A DNA stretch of 64,000 nt from Eucommia ulmoides (taxonomy: Eukaryota > Streptophyta > Magnoliopsida > Garryales > Eucommiaceae), in the NCBI GenBank assembly GCA_016647705.1, contig CM028333.1:5177616-5241615 (forward strand). The letters run 5' to 3'. A model generated the notes under the pieces. The model was not told the origin of the DNA. It did no database searches and saw nothing but the letters and a program-made list of their open reading frames with translations. Both the position numbers and the translations under genes were made by a program. Below, in pieces: positions 1 through 12,074 of the stretch (position 1 is its first letter; every line of letters begins with the position of its first letter).

Positions 1-610
1 TAACGTTTCAAATTCGTCATTCCGTTAGAAATTCAATTAAAACTGACGGAATTTAAGGGCAAAATGGTCTTTTCACGTTTTTTAAATTTTTTAATCATTT
101 TTAATTAATTTTTTTTCTCTCTCTCTTCCTCCCATTCCTCTCTCTCTCCCTCTCCCCGCCACCTCCCTCTTCCTCTTCCTCCCCTTCCCCTCTCTCCCTC
201 CCACCCCATGCAACAGGGGGTGATTTTTCACCCCCTGTTGCAGAGGGTGGTTCCACCCCCCTGAAACAGGGGGTGGTTGCGCCCCCTGCAACAGGGGGTG
301 GGGTGGGAGGGAGGGAGAGAGGGAGAGGGAGGTGGCGGAGAGAGAGAGGTGGTGGGAGATAGAGAGAGGAATGAGAGGAAGAGAGAGAAAAAATTTAAAA
401 AAAAATTAAAATTAAAAATGATTAAAAAATTAAAAAAACGTGAAAAGACCATTTTATCCCTGAGATTCTGTTAGTTTTAACGGAATCTCTAACGGAGGGA
501 CGAATTTGAAACGTTATGATACGTAGAGGGTTTAAAATGAAACATTTAAACTTAGAAGGACCACTTAGAAATGTGTCAATAGTTAGAGGGTCTAAATGGT
601 ACTTTTTCCC
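1..610. mobile_element. Palindromic Mutator-like MITE, copy 1 (cut by window edge)
   Basis: Long inverted-repeat element. Bases 1-110 pair with about 395-520: both arms carry the 'aatggtcttttcacg' block and A/T runs. The centre (about 195-310) is made of CT/GA tracts and repeated CCCCCTGTTGC hairpins. The right terminus, read inward, is GGGAAAAAGTACCATTTAG, matching the terminus of the copy at 61662-62429. The outer part of the left arm lies outside the window. The short ORFs in it are low-complexity shadows. Very long terminal inverted repeats suggest a Mutator-type or foldback MITE; no transposase is present. Confidence 0.75.
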
Positions 611-613
611 ATA

Positions 614-1755
614 ATATAAAAATAATTTATGGATCGAGTATATTTTTCAAACATCATTTTTTAAAATATAATATAACCACACAATGAGTGGTAGCAAAAT
701 CTCACGAATATCATTATGATAAAATAATTTAATTCGAGTCAATTGAATATAAATCAACCAATCAAATCACCATTATATAATAAATTACTCAAAATATACT
801 TTCCTACTAGCCATAGGATCGTTTACCACACGATCAGGAGTTACGACGGTACCGTAACCTATACAACTGTGCAATCTAAGGTTGCTATTAGTTTCATGGT
901 CATTTAATATCTCAAATGGTAAGAGTCAACATGATGGTATAAAATACCATATTAATAACATATCCAACTACCTGCAGGACTTACCCTCCTGTCAGGTCCT
1001 GACATATCAACAATATATTCAACCACCTGCCGGACTTGCTCTCCTATTAGGTTACAATAATAATATCCTACAAGACATGCCCTCTTGTAAAAACCAACCA
1101 TCTCTCGCAGAACATGCCCTCCTAACGAGACAACTATAATATAGTAAGATAATAAAAATCATTTTTCACCTTTAAAACTTTACTCGATTCATTTAATATC
1201 ATAAAACTGTCCATTTTTTATCAACACTTTTTTTTCTCATAGTTTAATACAAAAATATAATTTAACGATTTATATAAAAAACAGTAAACACCTTTAAACC
1301 AATACTCACAATTCAACAACAAATACTATGGTCCACAACTAACACGGCACTAACTCAGTCTCACTCTACTTACTATAAGTAAGTGGCATTAATCAAACGC
1401 TACCTAAAGTGTTAATATGTTCAAATTGAAACTGTAGAGACCAAAGTAAAATAATGGTAGCAACACATGGATGCAAAGTGTCAAACCACCATATCAAACA
1501 CAATATGTGCTTTAAATGTGCTATATACATGTAATCAAGGTGGTATATAAAGTATATGTATGGTCTAAAAATTCATTACACTAAATTTTCTACATAGTAG
1601 CATAAGATTCTAATAAAATCACGAGGTGCGTACACATACATCAGTACCATGCACATCACTAGTTAAAACAGTTATACAAACGTCTAAAAATGGCACGTTA
1701 ACAGTAACATGAAAAGAACAATAGAAAAACTCTAGTCAAGACACCTAAATCCATG
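614..1755 (-). mobile_element. Internal fragment of non-autonomous LTR family L
   Basis: The reverse complement matches the internal non-coding part of the full-length element at 38463-46530 (about 42590-43440) and the fragment at 9972-12074. Shared landmarks are the 'CCTGTCAGACAAGTCCTGCAG'-type repeats (here 960-1130), the block around 'ggagatattaaat' (about 905-925) and the 'acggtaccgtaacc' stretch. It has no coding capacity. It is bounded by the MITE at 610 and by the SIRE-like LTR at 1762. Confidence 0.65.
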
Positions 1756-1761
1756 GATGTC

Positions 1762-3880
1762 TGTTGGCCCAATAGAATACCCAAGAGGGGGGGTGAATTG
1801 GGTAATTAAAAATAATCAGAATAAAACTTGAATAAATCAAATAATTAATTTTAAGCCTAAATTAATTATTATTTTTATAACACAGTGGAATATTATTATC
1901 AATCTATGTACATACCCAAACATCAAAAATAACAAAGTAGTAATGCAGCATACAAACGATTTATACTGGTTCACCAAGCTACTCTTGGCTAATCCAGTCT
2001 CTCGAGCTCCACGGAAGTCGCAGCCACTAAAACCAAGATCCCTTTAAAGGTATTAACCAAACCCGCACACCAATTCTTTTACAAGCTCATAATCAACCTT
2101 TACAATATCCTTTTCTCATGCTAAGGAAGAACATCTACTTTTTACAAGTTAAAGAATAACCCAATCCTTTTTAACACTAAGGCTCAAGAATCAAAATCTC
2201 TCACAAACACTCCAACGATCCTTTTCACAGGTAAGGATGAAACATTTACAAATCACTCAAAATACAATTCTTATTCAGGAAGAATCACTACCTCAATCTC
2301 TTTATAGAAAAAGACTGAAACCCAACTACCCTTGATTAAATATCTCAAATGGTATTTAACCCGTCACAACTCACCAATATAAAAATTGATAAGACGTAAA
2401 TCTCACTCGGAGCTTCTATCACCCTAGATAAACAATAACTCAATTAATATCCTAACTAGTGATAGAAATACGTGATATACAAAAATCTGATTTTAACAAA
2501 ATATGGGTGGCAAATTGAAGCACGTAGCCAGATTCAAGAAATTATTTGTAAAAAATATTTTCTTAAACAATCAGAAATAATTTCTAAGATCAATTTCCAA
2601 ATATAGAATAATAAACAAACAATAAGCAATATGGAAAGATCTCACCCAGAATCCACAGAAAGAAAATAATATTACAATGTAACTTCAAATAGGTAGCAAT
2701 AATGATCAGCAAATGATTATTTTAGAAAAGCTCACAGAATTCTCAATGAGATATCTTTTAAAAAAGCTCACTTAATTGATAAATTCTAATATCTCTTGAT
2801 AATATATGGATTCTCTCTCTTAGAATGATTAGTCATAAATAAAAATTTGCAGGTCTATTTAAAGGAATGTGTAATCAGCCTTCTAACAGCTGGTTTACAT
2901 GTGTCATGACAAATAAAAGTTCTTATAGACCCCTTATAATGACTTTATTTAGGTTCAATTCCACTTAAAAATATCTTTCAAATCTCTCAATTAAACCCCC
3001 AAACTATTTCTCAATCTTAATAAATAAGTATAGAATCTATTTCAAGTACCAAATTGAGAAACATTAATATTTAATGAATCATATTAGGATTTAATTAGTA
3101 TATGAACCATATCTTAAATATAGATAATATCCCCGAAATCTCTTTCAAATCCCAACAAAAAATGGCTACTTTTGAATATAATCTCGGATCAAACAGTATC
3201 CTAAAACAGTGCGTTCGGTCGACTGCCCAAATCAGGTTGTAGCCAAGCTATCGCTGCTGCGTATATCAGTCGACCTCATGGTAAACTTGTAGATTCAGAG
3301 AGTTGGTCTTTATTTCACCGGTCGACCTATCAGTCAACTTGTTGATTCAGAGAGTTTAGTCATTCTTGGCCGGTCGACCTGTCGATCGACTCAGAGATAC
3401 AAGATCTTTCAGCTTCTATGTTCGGTCAACTCACCAGTCGACTGCTGTTACTGGATCTCTTCCCTGAATATGTTTTTAACTCATTTTCTTTTACGATTTC
3501 GCTCATTTAACTATTTTCTTCTCTTAATTAGGTTCACTAATATTCTTATATTCTATTTTTAGTCATTCAAAATTATTTCTTCTTATTTCAAATAGGAGCA
3601 AATAATTTAACTTAATCAAAACACACATAAAAGATAAAATACATTTTATATCATGTGTGTGTTCCTAAATGAGATATTAAGAGTTAAGATTCACCTGGGT
3701 TGTTTTCCCTAATTTCTTCAAACTCTTAATTATTCTTTATCATCTTGACATCTTTATTTAGCATTCCTTTAATTTGACGTCTTTATTATTGGAATTTTAA
3801 ATCACTAAAACACTTCAATTAAACATTAGTTCCATCAAAACATCAATACTTAATTATTCATCAAAATCTTAGGATCAACA
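1762..3880 (-). repeat. 3' LTR of SIRE-like element
   Basis: Begins TGTTGGCCC and ends GGATCAACA on plus. It is colinear over its whole length with 7832-9971. A run of gtcgac-rich motifs (about 3210-3450) is shared by both LTRs. The internal side abuts the polypurine tract. Confidence 0.8.
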
Positions 3881-4498
3881 ATCTCCCCCTTTTTTATGAT
3901 AACAATTAACTTTGATGTTTTTCTCAAAATAAAATATAACCACACTCCCTCTGAATCTGAGGATAGGTTCTTTAACTCATTAAAGTATCATAATGAAAAT
4001 TTCAATAATGCACAATTTTAAAATACTCAATAAAGCACAATTTTTTTAAAAAATTCTCCACATCACTAATCTCTCCCTTTTTACATAAATAAAAAAAAAT
4101 ACTTGATTAAAACATAGTTTTAGAATACTCCCCCTTAATAAAACAAATATCACTAATTCCTTCCCCTTTGTCATCTTCAAAAACAAATTTAGGGAGGGGG
4201 GAACCCACGTAACTCACTCTAGGCAATCATCATAATAAGCTCATTGGATCAACTTTAAAAATTAAAACTTATTTAATCTTCTTTTTAAGCACAAAACTTT
4301 TACTTTATAGATAAATATCACATCAACTCAATTTTTGAAAGAAATTGAAATTCATTTAACACATCAAAACCATTTTCAACGAATACAATGTGGATCATCA
4401 TTAGAGATAATAAATCTAATTAATTAGATCAAGTCTAGGTAATTCATCAAAATCTAAACACTAGAAGTCAAGAAAATCCAAATAACCTAGATTAACTA

Positions 4499-5875
4499 TT
4501 ACAAACAAAAAAATATAGCTTTAGATCTTGTCCGAATAACAACACACCAGTAAAAATTAATGAGGGCTCTGTCCAGAGAAATGGTAGTAAAGTCCCATCG
4601 GACTAGTGGTTGGCTGCTGCAGATATGGAACTCCTGGCTGAATGATTGGTCCAGGATCATCTGCTGATGAAATGGCGTTGAAGGAACTGCTCCAGATGGC
4701 CCAACTCCAGATGGTCCTACTTTTGATGGTCTTGCTACAGTAGGTCCTCCAAAGAACTGTTGTGCTCCATACATAGGATGTCTGGAAAAATGTGGTTGAG
4801 CGCTATACTGCTGCTGGTAGGCATGATGAGATGACTGCATATACTGAAACATCTATTTCAGATTTCCCGTGATTTTTCCGAATCCAGCTTCTATGTTTGT
4901 ATTCATTTGGACCACTTTATTTTCTAGCCCAGTCATTCTCTCATCCATCAAATCCACATGAATTCTCAAATCATCAATCTGATCATGAAGAAAGTCCATC
5001 TTCTGATCCATACTTATCTCTCCTTCATTTTCTTCTTCTTCGTTTGCAGCTTGCACTTTTTGTCTTTTCTGAGTCCTCTTTTTCACCCATCTATTTCCTC
5101 TGAACTCATACCCCATCAACGAAACATTTTGAACATTGATCCATCCTGGTGTGGTTGTCAAAAGCATTTGCTCATCAGGATCAACCATTATTCCAAAGTG
5201 ATCAAATATTCTCTGGAATGCATCCGCATAGGGTAGTATTTCCGAGAGTTTATGAACATGATGCCTCATATACTCCATCATAATATGGGCTAAGTTCAAC
5301 TTTCTCCCTTTCACAATTTTATTCATCAAGTACAAATTAAAGTCATTCACACTAGCATGACTTTCCCCTCTAGGCACAACCGAATAAGTCAGCACCAAGT
5401 GAAGAAATCGATGCTCAATGGACAACGAGCCTACTTTGTCTCCCTCTAAATCAATTTTTTTTGCAATTTCCCTTCTATTGAAATTTATTGAAAGCCAATT
5501 AAGGGTATTATATGGAAATACACCTCCTCTAGGTATTCCCAAAATGTGGTTTAACAATACCGCATCAAAACGAATTACTTTTTCTTTAACAAAAGATTTA
5601 ATCTCAAGATTATTGTAGGTCATATTGCTGTAAAACATCCATACCCATACCGGCATCCACTATTCTTTTTGATTGACAAACTCAATCCATCCCAAATTTC
5701 TAAAATACGCTTCAATATCATTTTCTCTCTCTTTTAAGTCAACAAAATCAGTGGGTTTGCAGCCTAACAACTTACGATTGACAAATTCATCATTGTATTT
5801 TCTCTCAGCCTCTTCACTTCGAAAGAAAACATTGCCAAACTTAGGCCTATTTGCACGATTCTTGATTCTAGACAT
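4499..5875 (-). pseudogene. Second ORF of SIRE-like element, plant-transposon-protein-like, with stops
   Basis: One continuous minus-strand frame of about 459 codons, starting at the ATG at 5873-5875 and broken by two in-frame TAG codons (5660-5662 and 4853-4855). The N-terminal part has the pattern of the 'putative plant transposon protein' family: basic start, a 'NRKLLGCK' stretch, then 'VWMFYSNM', then 'GGVFPY'. A Lys/Arg-rich segment, an acidic run (NEEEENEGE) and a predicted coiled coil (MDFLHDQIDDLRIHV...) follow. The last about 115 codons are rich in Gln, Pro and Ser. It lies where some SIRE elements carry an env-like ORF, but I see no signal peptide or membrane anchor. An A/T-rich box (about 6210) and a leader-like stretch upstream suggest an independent promoter. 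Function unknown. Confidence 0.6.
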
Positions 5876-6519
5876 TTTTTACACAATCTAAAGCAACCAA
5901 TCTAGAATATCTCAATAAACCAAAGCCAAGCAACCAATCAATCTAAAAATAGCCACACAAATTAAGGCCAAACAGCAAAAGTAACCGAAACCCTAGAATA
6001 GGAGAGGACCAACCTGTTTTCGCGAGAGAATGACCTCCACCACACAAATCCAAGCCTTAGTCTTATTGATTCAACCAAAAATTCTTCAAATCTAAGCCGA
6101 AATGGACTGATTTCGTGAGATTTAGGCTTGGACGAACTTGGAAGAGGAAGGGTTTTGAGAGAATAAGGGTTTTAGGGTTCGAATGAAATGCAATAAAGAA
6201 GTCAGGTTTTTATATCCCGACACAATTAGTCGACCGCCCAGTCGACTGATTAACTCAGAGTGCCTCTCGGTATTCCTACCTAAAACCTCTGGTTGACTGA
6301 TAAGTCGATTGCTCTCTTCCGTTTTAATCGATTTTGTGCATTTAAACCTAATTTGATCCTCTTAGCTCAATTTTTACCTCTTATTTTGATCCACATATAT
6401 TTTAAAAATATTTACTCACACACTTAAACACACACATATTTCAAGCGTCTAAATTTCAAAATGAACAGGCTCAGTCTCCCTAACAAAAATTAATAAACTT
6501 AAACTTTAAAAATTTTGAC

Positions 6520-7790
6520 ATACCTAGATCATCTTTGGGAGCAAGTGGTGTGTGTACCTTAGGTGGATTACTAATTTCTGATTTGACATCCTTTGATTCC
6601 ACCAATACTAGATTTTACACCTTGATTGCCTCCTTCTTAGGAACAACAGTTCTTTGGGTTGATTCAGTAAGAACCTTTTTGCCTTTATTTGGTGCTTCAT
6701 GCTGCTTTGACAAAATTTTGTAGATGAATCTTTTCTTGAGTTGGTATTTTGCTATTTGTTGTGGATAAGATTTGTCAGCTCTCATATATTGAGCTTGTTG
6801 CTTTTGTACTCTTGTATATGGCGCATACTGATTCTTCTTATTAGATACATTGAACCTTCTTGTTTGTTCAAATCCTCTTGTCGGTACTTGGTATTCATTG
6901 TATTTTTGTTTGAATCTCTGATTTGTACCTGCACCAACATTTTTTCTTTTTGGTATCCAATTATTTTTGAATCCGACAAGGTAACCATGCAATAAATAAC
7001 AAGAGTTTTCATAATGACCAAATTTACCACAATAGAAATACTTAATACTGTTAGTACGCCTCTTCGAATAGTCAGTGTTTCTTACCGGATCATAATATTT
7101 TCTGCGATTTTGAGAAACAACTTTAGTAACTATTAGTTTTTCAAAATATTTAGTACTCTCAGTATCCTTGAATTTATCCATTATTTCTCTAAGCTACTTT
7201 TGAGTCTTCTCAAGTTACCGTTCATTGGTAGTAACGTTTACCTATAGACAAAAATTCTTTTTATGCATAAATTCAAGATCATTATTAAGAATTTGACACT
7301 CATTTTCAACAGAATGAATTTTCAAACGAGCTCTATCAAGCTCATACCTTGTATTATCCAATTCAATACTCAAGGCCTCATTCAAAGTTTTAAGATTTTT
7401 TCTTTTAAATTCATTCTGTTGAAGATCATAAAAATTATTTTTTAAAACCTCAATTTCGTCCTCAAGAGGCTCAATTTTATCATACAACTTACTGATTTTA
7501 GATAAAGCATTTTTAAACTCAACAGTTTCAAAATATTTGTCCAAATTCTTTTTCTTGAGAGATTTGATAGTACTAAACTTCTTATTTCCATGAGTTGTAA
7601 TATTTTGCTCTAGTTTAAAATTCTCTTTTCCAAAAACATAAGTAAGAGCAATAAGCGTTTTAATAGCTTTATCTGTATTCTCATAATTGCAAATGATATC
7701 AGACTCATGATCAGAACAATGACTATTAGGAGAGGCAAAGTTGACAGTAGCATACATAATATCAGAATCAAGACAATCTATATGATCTTT
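6520..7790 (-). pseudogene. Degenerate copia gag (coiled coil plus zinc knuckle)
   Basis: Two minus-strand blocks in one reading frame. 7757-7242 encodes an Asn/Lys/Glu-rich coiled-coil segment (for example NEALSIELDNTRYELDRARL). 7181-6615 encodes a basic region with a zinc knuckle in which the first cysteine is replaced (YFYCGKFGHYENSC instead of C-X2-C-X4-H-X4-C). Stops at about 7242-7244 and two more before 7181 separate the blocks. The frame stays open upstream of the first ATG toward the primer-binding site, but the usual N-terminal gag domain is missing. As the capsid/nucleocapsid of a copia element it would package RNA; here it is broken. Protease, integrase and RT do not follow. Confidence 0.6.
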
Positions 7791-7831
7791 GTTAGCTACA
7801 AAATTCGAGTTAAACCAACTCTGATGCCAAT

Positions 7832-9971
7832 TATTGGCCCAATAGAATACCCAAGAAATGGAGTGAATTGGGTAATTAAAAATAATCAGAATAAAATTTG
7901 AATAAATAAAATAATTAATTTTAAACCTAAATTAATTATTATCTTTATGACACAGCGGAAAAGTATTATCAATCTATGTGCGCACCCAAATAACAAAAAT
8001 AATAAAGTAGTAATGTAGCATACAAAATATTTATACTGCTTCACCTAGCTACTGTTGGCTAATCTAGTCCCCCGAGCTCCACGGATGTCACACCCACTAA
8101 AACCAAGATCCCTTTAAAGGTAGGAACCAAACCCACGCACCGATTCTTTTATAGGCTCAGAATCAACCTTTATAATATCATTTTTCTCATGCTAAGAAAT
8201 AACCTCTACTTTTTACAGGTTAAAGAATAACCTAATCCTTTTTAACACTAAGGCTCAAGAATCAAAACCTCTCACAAACACTCCAACGATCCTTTTCACA
8301 GGTAAGGATAGAACTTTTACAAATCACTCAAAACACAATTTTTATTCAGAAATAATCACTACCTCAATCTCTTTACAGGAAGAGACTGAAACCCTACTAC
8401 CCTTGATTAAATATCCCTAATGGTATTTAATCCGTCACAACTCACCAATACAAAAATTGATAAGACGTAATTCTCACTCGGAATTTCTATCACCCCAGAT
8501 AAACAATAACTCAATTAATATCCTAATTAGTGGTAGAAATAAGTGAGATACAAAAATATGATTTTAACAAGATATGGATAGCAAATTGGAGGACATAATC
8601 AGATTCAAGAAATTATTTGTAAAAAATATTTTCTCCAAAAATCAGAAACAATTTCTAAGATTAATTTCCAAATATAGAATAATAAACAAACAATAAGCAA
8701 TATGGAAAGATCTCACCTAGAATCCACTGAAAGATAATAGTATTGCAATGTAATTTCAAATAGGTAGCAGCAATGATCAACAGATGATTCGCTTAGAAAA
8801 GCTCACACAATTCTCAATAAGATATCTCTTAGAAAAGCTCACTCAATTGATAAATTTTGATCTCTCTTGATAACATATAGATTCTCTCTCTTAGAATGAT
8901 TAGTCATAAATAAAAATTCACAGGTTTATTTAAAGAAATATTTAATCAGTCTTCTAACGGCTAGTTTACATGTATCATGACAAATAAAAGATCTTATAGA
9001 CCCCTTATATCACAATGACTTCATTTAGGTTCAATTCCTCTTAAAAACATTTTTAAAATCTCTCAATTAAACCCCCAAAGTATATCTCAATCTTAATAAA
9101 TAAGTATAGAATCTATTTTAAGTACCAAATTGAGAAACATTAATATTTAATGAACCATATTAATAGGATTTCATTAGTATATGAACCGTATCTTAAATAT
9201 AGATAATATCCCCGAAATCTCTCTCAAATCTTAACAAAAAGCGGCTACTTTTGGATATAATCTTGAATAAAATAGTATCCTGAAAAAGTGCATTCGGTCG
9301 ACTGCCCAGTCGACTGCCTAAATCAGGTTGTAGCCAAGCTATCGCTACTGCGTGCATCGGTCGATCGCCCGGTTGACTTGTAAATTCAGAGAGTTGGTCT
9401 TTCTTTCACCGGTTGACCTATCAATCGACTTATTGATTCAGATAGTTCAGCCCTTCTTGGCAGGTCGACTTGTCGGTTAACTTAGAGATACAAGATCTTT
9501 CAGCTTCTATGTCCGGTCGACTCACCAGTCGATTGCTGTCACTGGATCTCTTCTCTGAATACGTTTTTAACTCATTTTCTTTTACGATTTCTCCCTTTTA
9601 ACAATTTTCTTCTCTTAATTAGCTCCACTAATATTCTTATATTCTATGTTTAGTCATTCAAAATTATTTCTTCTTATTTCACATAAGAGCAATTAATTTA
9701 ACTTAATTAAAACACACATAAAAGATAAAATATATTTTGTGCCATGTGTGTGTTCCTAAATGGGATATTAAGAGTTAAGATTCACCTGGGTTGTTTTTTT
9801 TAATTTCTTCAAACTCTTAATTCTTCTTCATCATCTTGACATCTTCATTTAGCATCCATTTAATTTGACGTCTTCATTATTGAAACTTTAAATCACTGAA
9901 ATACTTTAATTAAACATTAGTTCCACCAAAATATCAATACTTAATTGTTCATCAAAATCTTAGGATCAATA
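7832..9971 (-). repeat. 5' LTR of SIRE-like element
   Basis: Colinear with 1762-3880, with scattered substitutions and small indels. Its terminal bases are TATTGGCCC and CAATA, so both canonical TG/CA ends have mutated. Minus orientation is set by the adjacent tRNA-Met primer-binding-like site at about 7820-7831. Confidence 0.78.
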
Positions 9972-10144
9972 ATAATGTTTCCATATCAATATTTTTTTTT
10001 TCCGAATTACTGAGTTATACGAAAATTATTATTTTCAAATATTACTTCATTTATTATAAGTAATGTGACCTGACAGGATGACATGTTCTGCGGGATATGA
10101 TTGTGTTGTAACCTGACAGGAGGGTAAGTCCTGCAGGTGGTTGT

Positions 10145-10742
10145 TAGGGATGGTCATGGGCTTGGGGGCCCGCCCAGCCCGAACGGCCCGGCCCTATTTT
10201 TTTAGGACTTGGGCTTAGGTATTAGGGCCCGATCAAAATTAGGGTCGGGCTTGGGCAAGATTAAATTTTTTTTAGGGCCGGCCCGGCCCGGCCCGAAGAA
10301 TATTTTAAAAAATAAAATAAATGTATATATATATATATATATATATTTATTTTATATATATATATATATGTATGTATATACATGTTACAATACAACCTTA
10401 ATATTTGGAATATTAGTTTTCTTTAAAATTGTAATTTTAATATTACTTGTTAGTTTAGTTTGTTTGGAATATTGGTTTACCTTTAAAAATTGTAATTATA
10501 ATGTTTTTTATTGATTTGATGTTGAATTTTTTGTATTTATTTTAAAATTTAAAAAAAAAAAAATAGGGTTGGGGGCCCGTGGGTTGGGCTTTGGGCTTAA
10601 AATTTTCTTATAGGGCCGGGCTTGGGCATAGAATTAAGGCCCGATCACCGGGCCGGGCCGGGCTAGAGCCCAACATTTTTTTGTAATACACTAGTCTAAG
10701 CCCGGCCCGAACCCGGCCCGGCCCGGCCCATGACCATCTCTA
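10145..10742. mobile_element. Non-autonomous hAT element, GGCCC-rich, copy 1
   Basis: Terminal inverted repeats TAGGGATGGTCATGGGC (left) and its inverse ending CATCTCTA (right; 16 of 17 match). Flanked by 8-bp repeats GTGGTTGT and GCGGTTGT (7 of 8), the hAT target-site length. Both ends are packed with repeats of the type GGCCCGGCCCG. The middle is AT-rich with a (TA)n tract (10324-10376). There is no transposase. Inserted in the family L internal region. Confidence 0.82.
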
Positions 10743-11084
10743 GCGGTTGTTGTTATCGTTGTTGTTGTTGACGATGATGATTATCATCCTGATATAGTAG
10801 TTTATACCACGTGTTGGCTCCTATCATTGGAGATATTAAATAGTCCCGACATTGATGGAAACATTAGATGACACATTTGTATAGGTTATGGTACTGTTAT
10901 AACTCTCGATCGTGAGGTGAAACAATCCTATGGCTAGTAGAAAAATATTTTTATGATATTTTATTATATTAAAGTGATTTAATTGGTTGCTTTATATTCA
11001 GTTACTAATATTTTTATATACATGTTACGTGAGTATTGACTATTTGTGTCTTATCTGATTTTTGTAATTTGACACGTATTTATG

Positions 11085-11420
11085 AGTTTCGGGACGTATA
11101 TATGTGGTTGAGACATATTTATGTGTTTGCGATATATTTACATGTTTTCAGATATATTTATGTGGTTTATGATATATTTATGTATTTCGAGATGTATTTA
11201 TGTGGTCAACACGTATTTATGTGTTTTCAGACGTATTTATGGGGTTGACACACATTTATGGGATTGAAATATAATTATGTGGTTTGAAATATATTTATGT
11301 GTTTCGAGACATATTTATGTACTTTAGACGTATTTATGTGGTTAAAAAATATTTATATATTTTGAGATGTAATTATATGGTTTGAAAGATATTTAAGTGT
11401 TTTTAGATGTATTTTGAAAA
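11085..11420 (+). repeat. Degenerate tandem array, about 20-bp unit
   Basis: Many copies of a unit close to gacatatttatgtgtttcga. The homologous array lies in the full-length family L element at about 44280-44575, so it is an inherited part of the family and not a local microsatellite. Confidence 0.75.
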
Positions 11421-12074
11421 ATTTATTATTTGAAATTTAGATTGTGGTGATATTTATGAAAAATTTATAAGATTATTGGAATTTTAACATGGATATTGGA
11501 ATTGATATTAGTCTCATTGGATAGTCCACAAAGAATTGGGCTATCTACTGCTTATGATGTTTGTTGTTGCAATATGTTGACTTGAAATATTGAATGGAAT
11601 TGATAAACGCTGATTATGGGATATGACAGTGAACTGGAAAAGTTCTGCCAAGTGAAAAAAATTATTGAAGTCATGGACCTATTGGAATTGAGATAGACCC
11701 AATTTAGTGAGACTACCGTGATATTTTAAAGTATATTGTTATTTGTTACTATTTTTATCAGAGTAGCGTAGCGGAAATATTTTGAAATATAAGAGTTTTT
11801 GGTAATTGGTTATTTGTACTAGGTATTACCAACTAAAGTGCACCATGTGCATGTGTTATTGGATATAATATGGGCCACCGCAAATTCAGATATGGCAATG
11901 TGTGGAATAGATTTTTATTGATTATAAAATATAGGTGACTTTCGATTATGAGATCTTATATAGAGAACGATTGTCCTAGAATCGAGTGTGACTAATATGA
12001 TCGTGCGCTTCGATGCTGAATTATTATTATTTTGAACGAAATTTCGAGGACAAAATTTATTTAAGGGGGTAGGT

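Larger units (their letters stand above)
1762..9971 (-). mobile_element. SIRE-like (Ty1/copia-type) LTR element lacking pol
   Basis: Two direct repeats of about 2.1 kb (1762-3880 and 7832-9971) flank about 3.95 kb of internal sequence read on the minus strand. The order is 5' LTR (right), a primer-binding-like site complementary to initiator Met tRNA (minus-strand TTGGCATCAGAG just inside the LTR, about 7820-7831), gag remnants (7757-6520), a second ORF (5875-4499), and a polypurine tract (AAAAAAGGGGGAGAT on minus, 3881-3896) against the 3' LTR. The TGTTGATCCTAAG / GGGCCAACA termini resemble SIRE/Maximus-type LTRs. No protease, integrase, reverse transcriptase or RNase H is visible, so it would depend on another element. 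Flanking 5-mers (ATGTC and ATAAT) do not match. Confidence 0.75.

Noticed and set aside
882..1139. 85-codon ORF
   Set aside because: It is a translation of the tandem 'caggact...ctcctgtcagg' repeats in a family L fragment.
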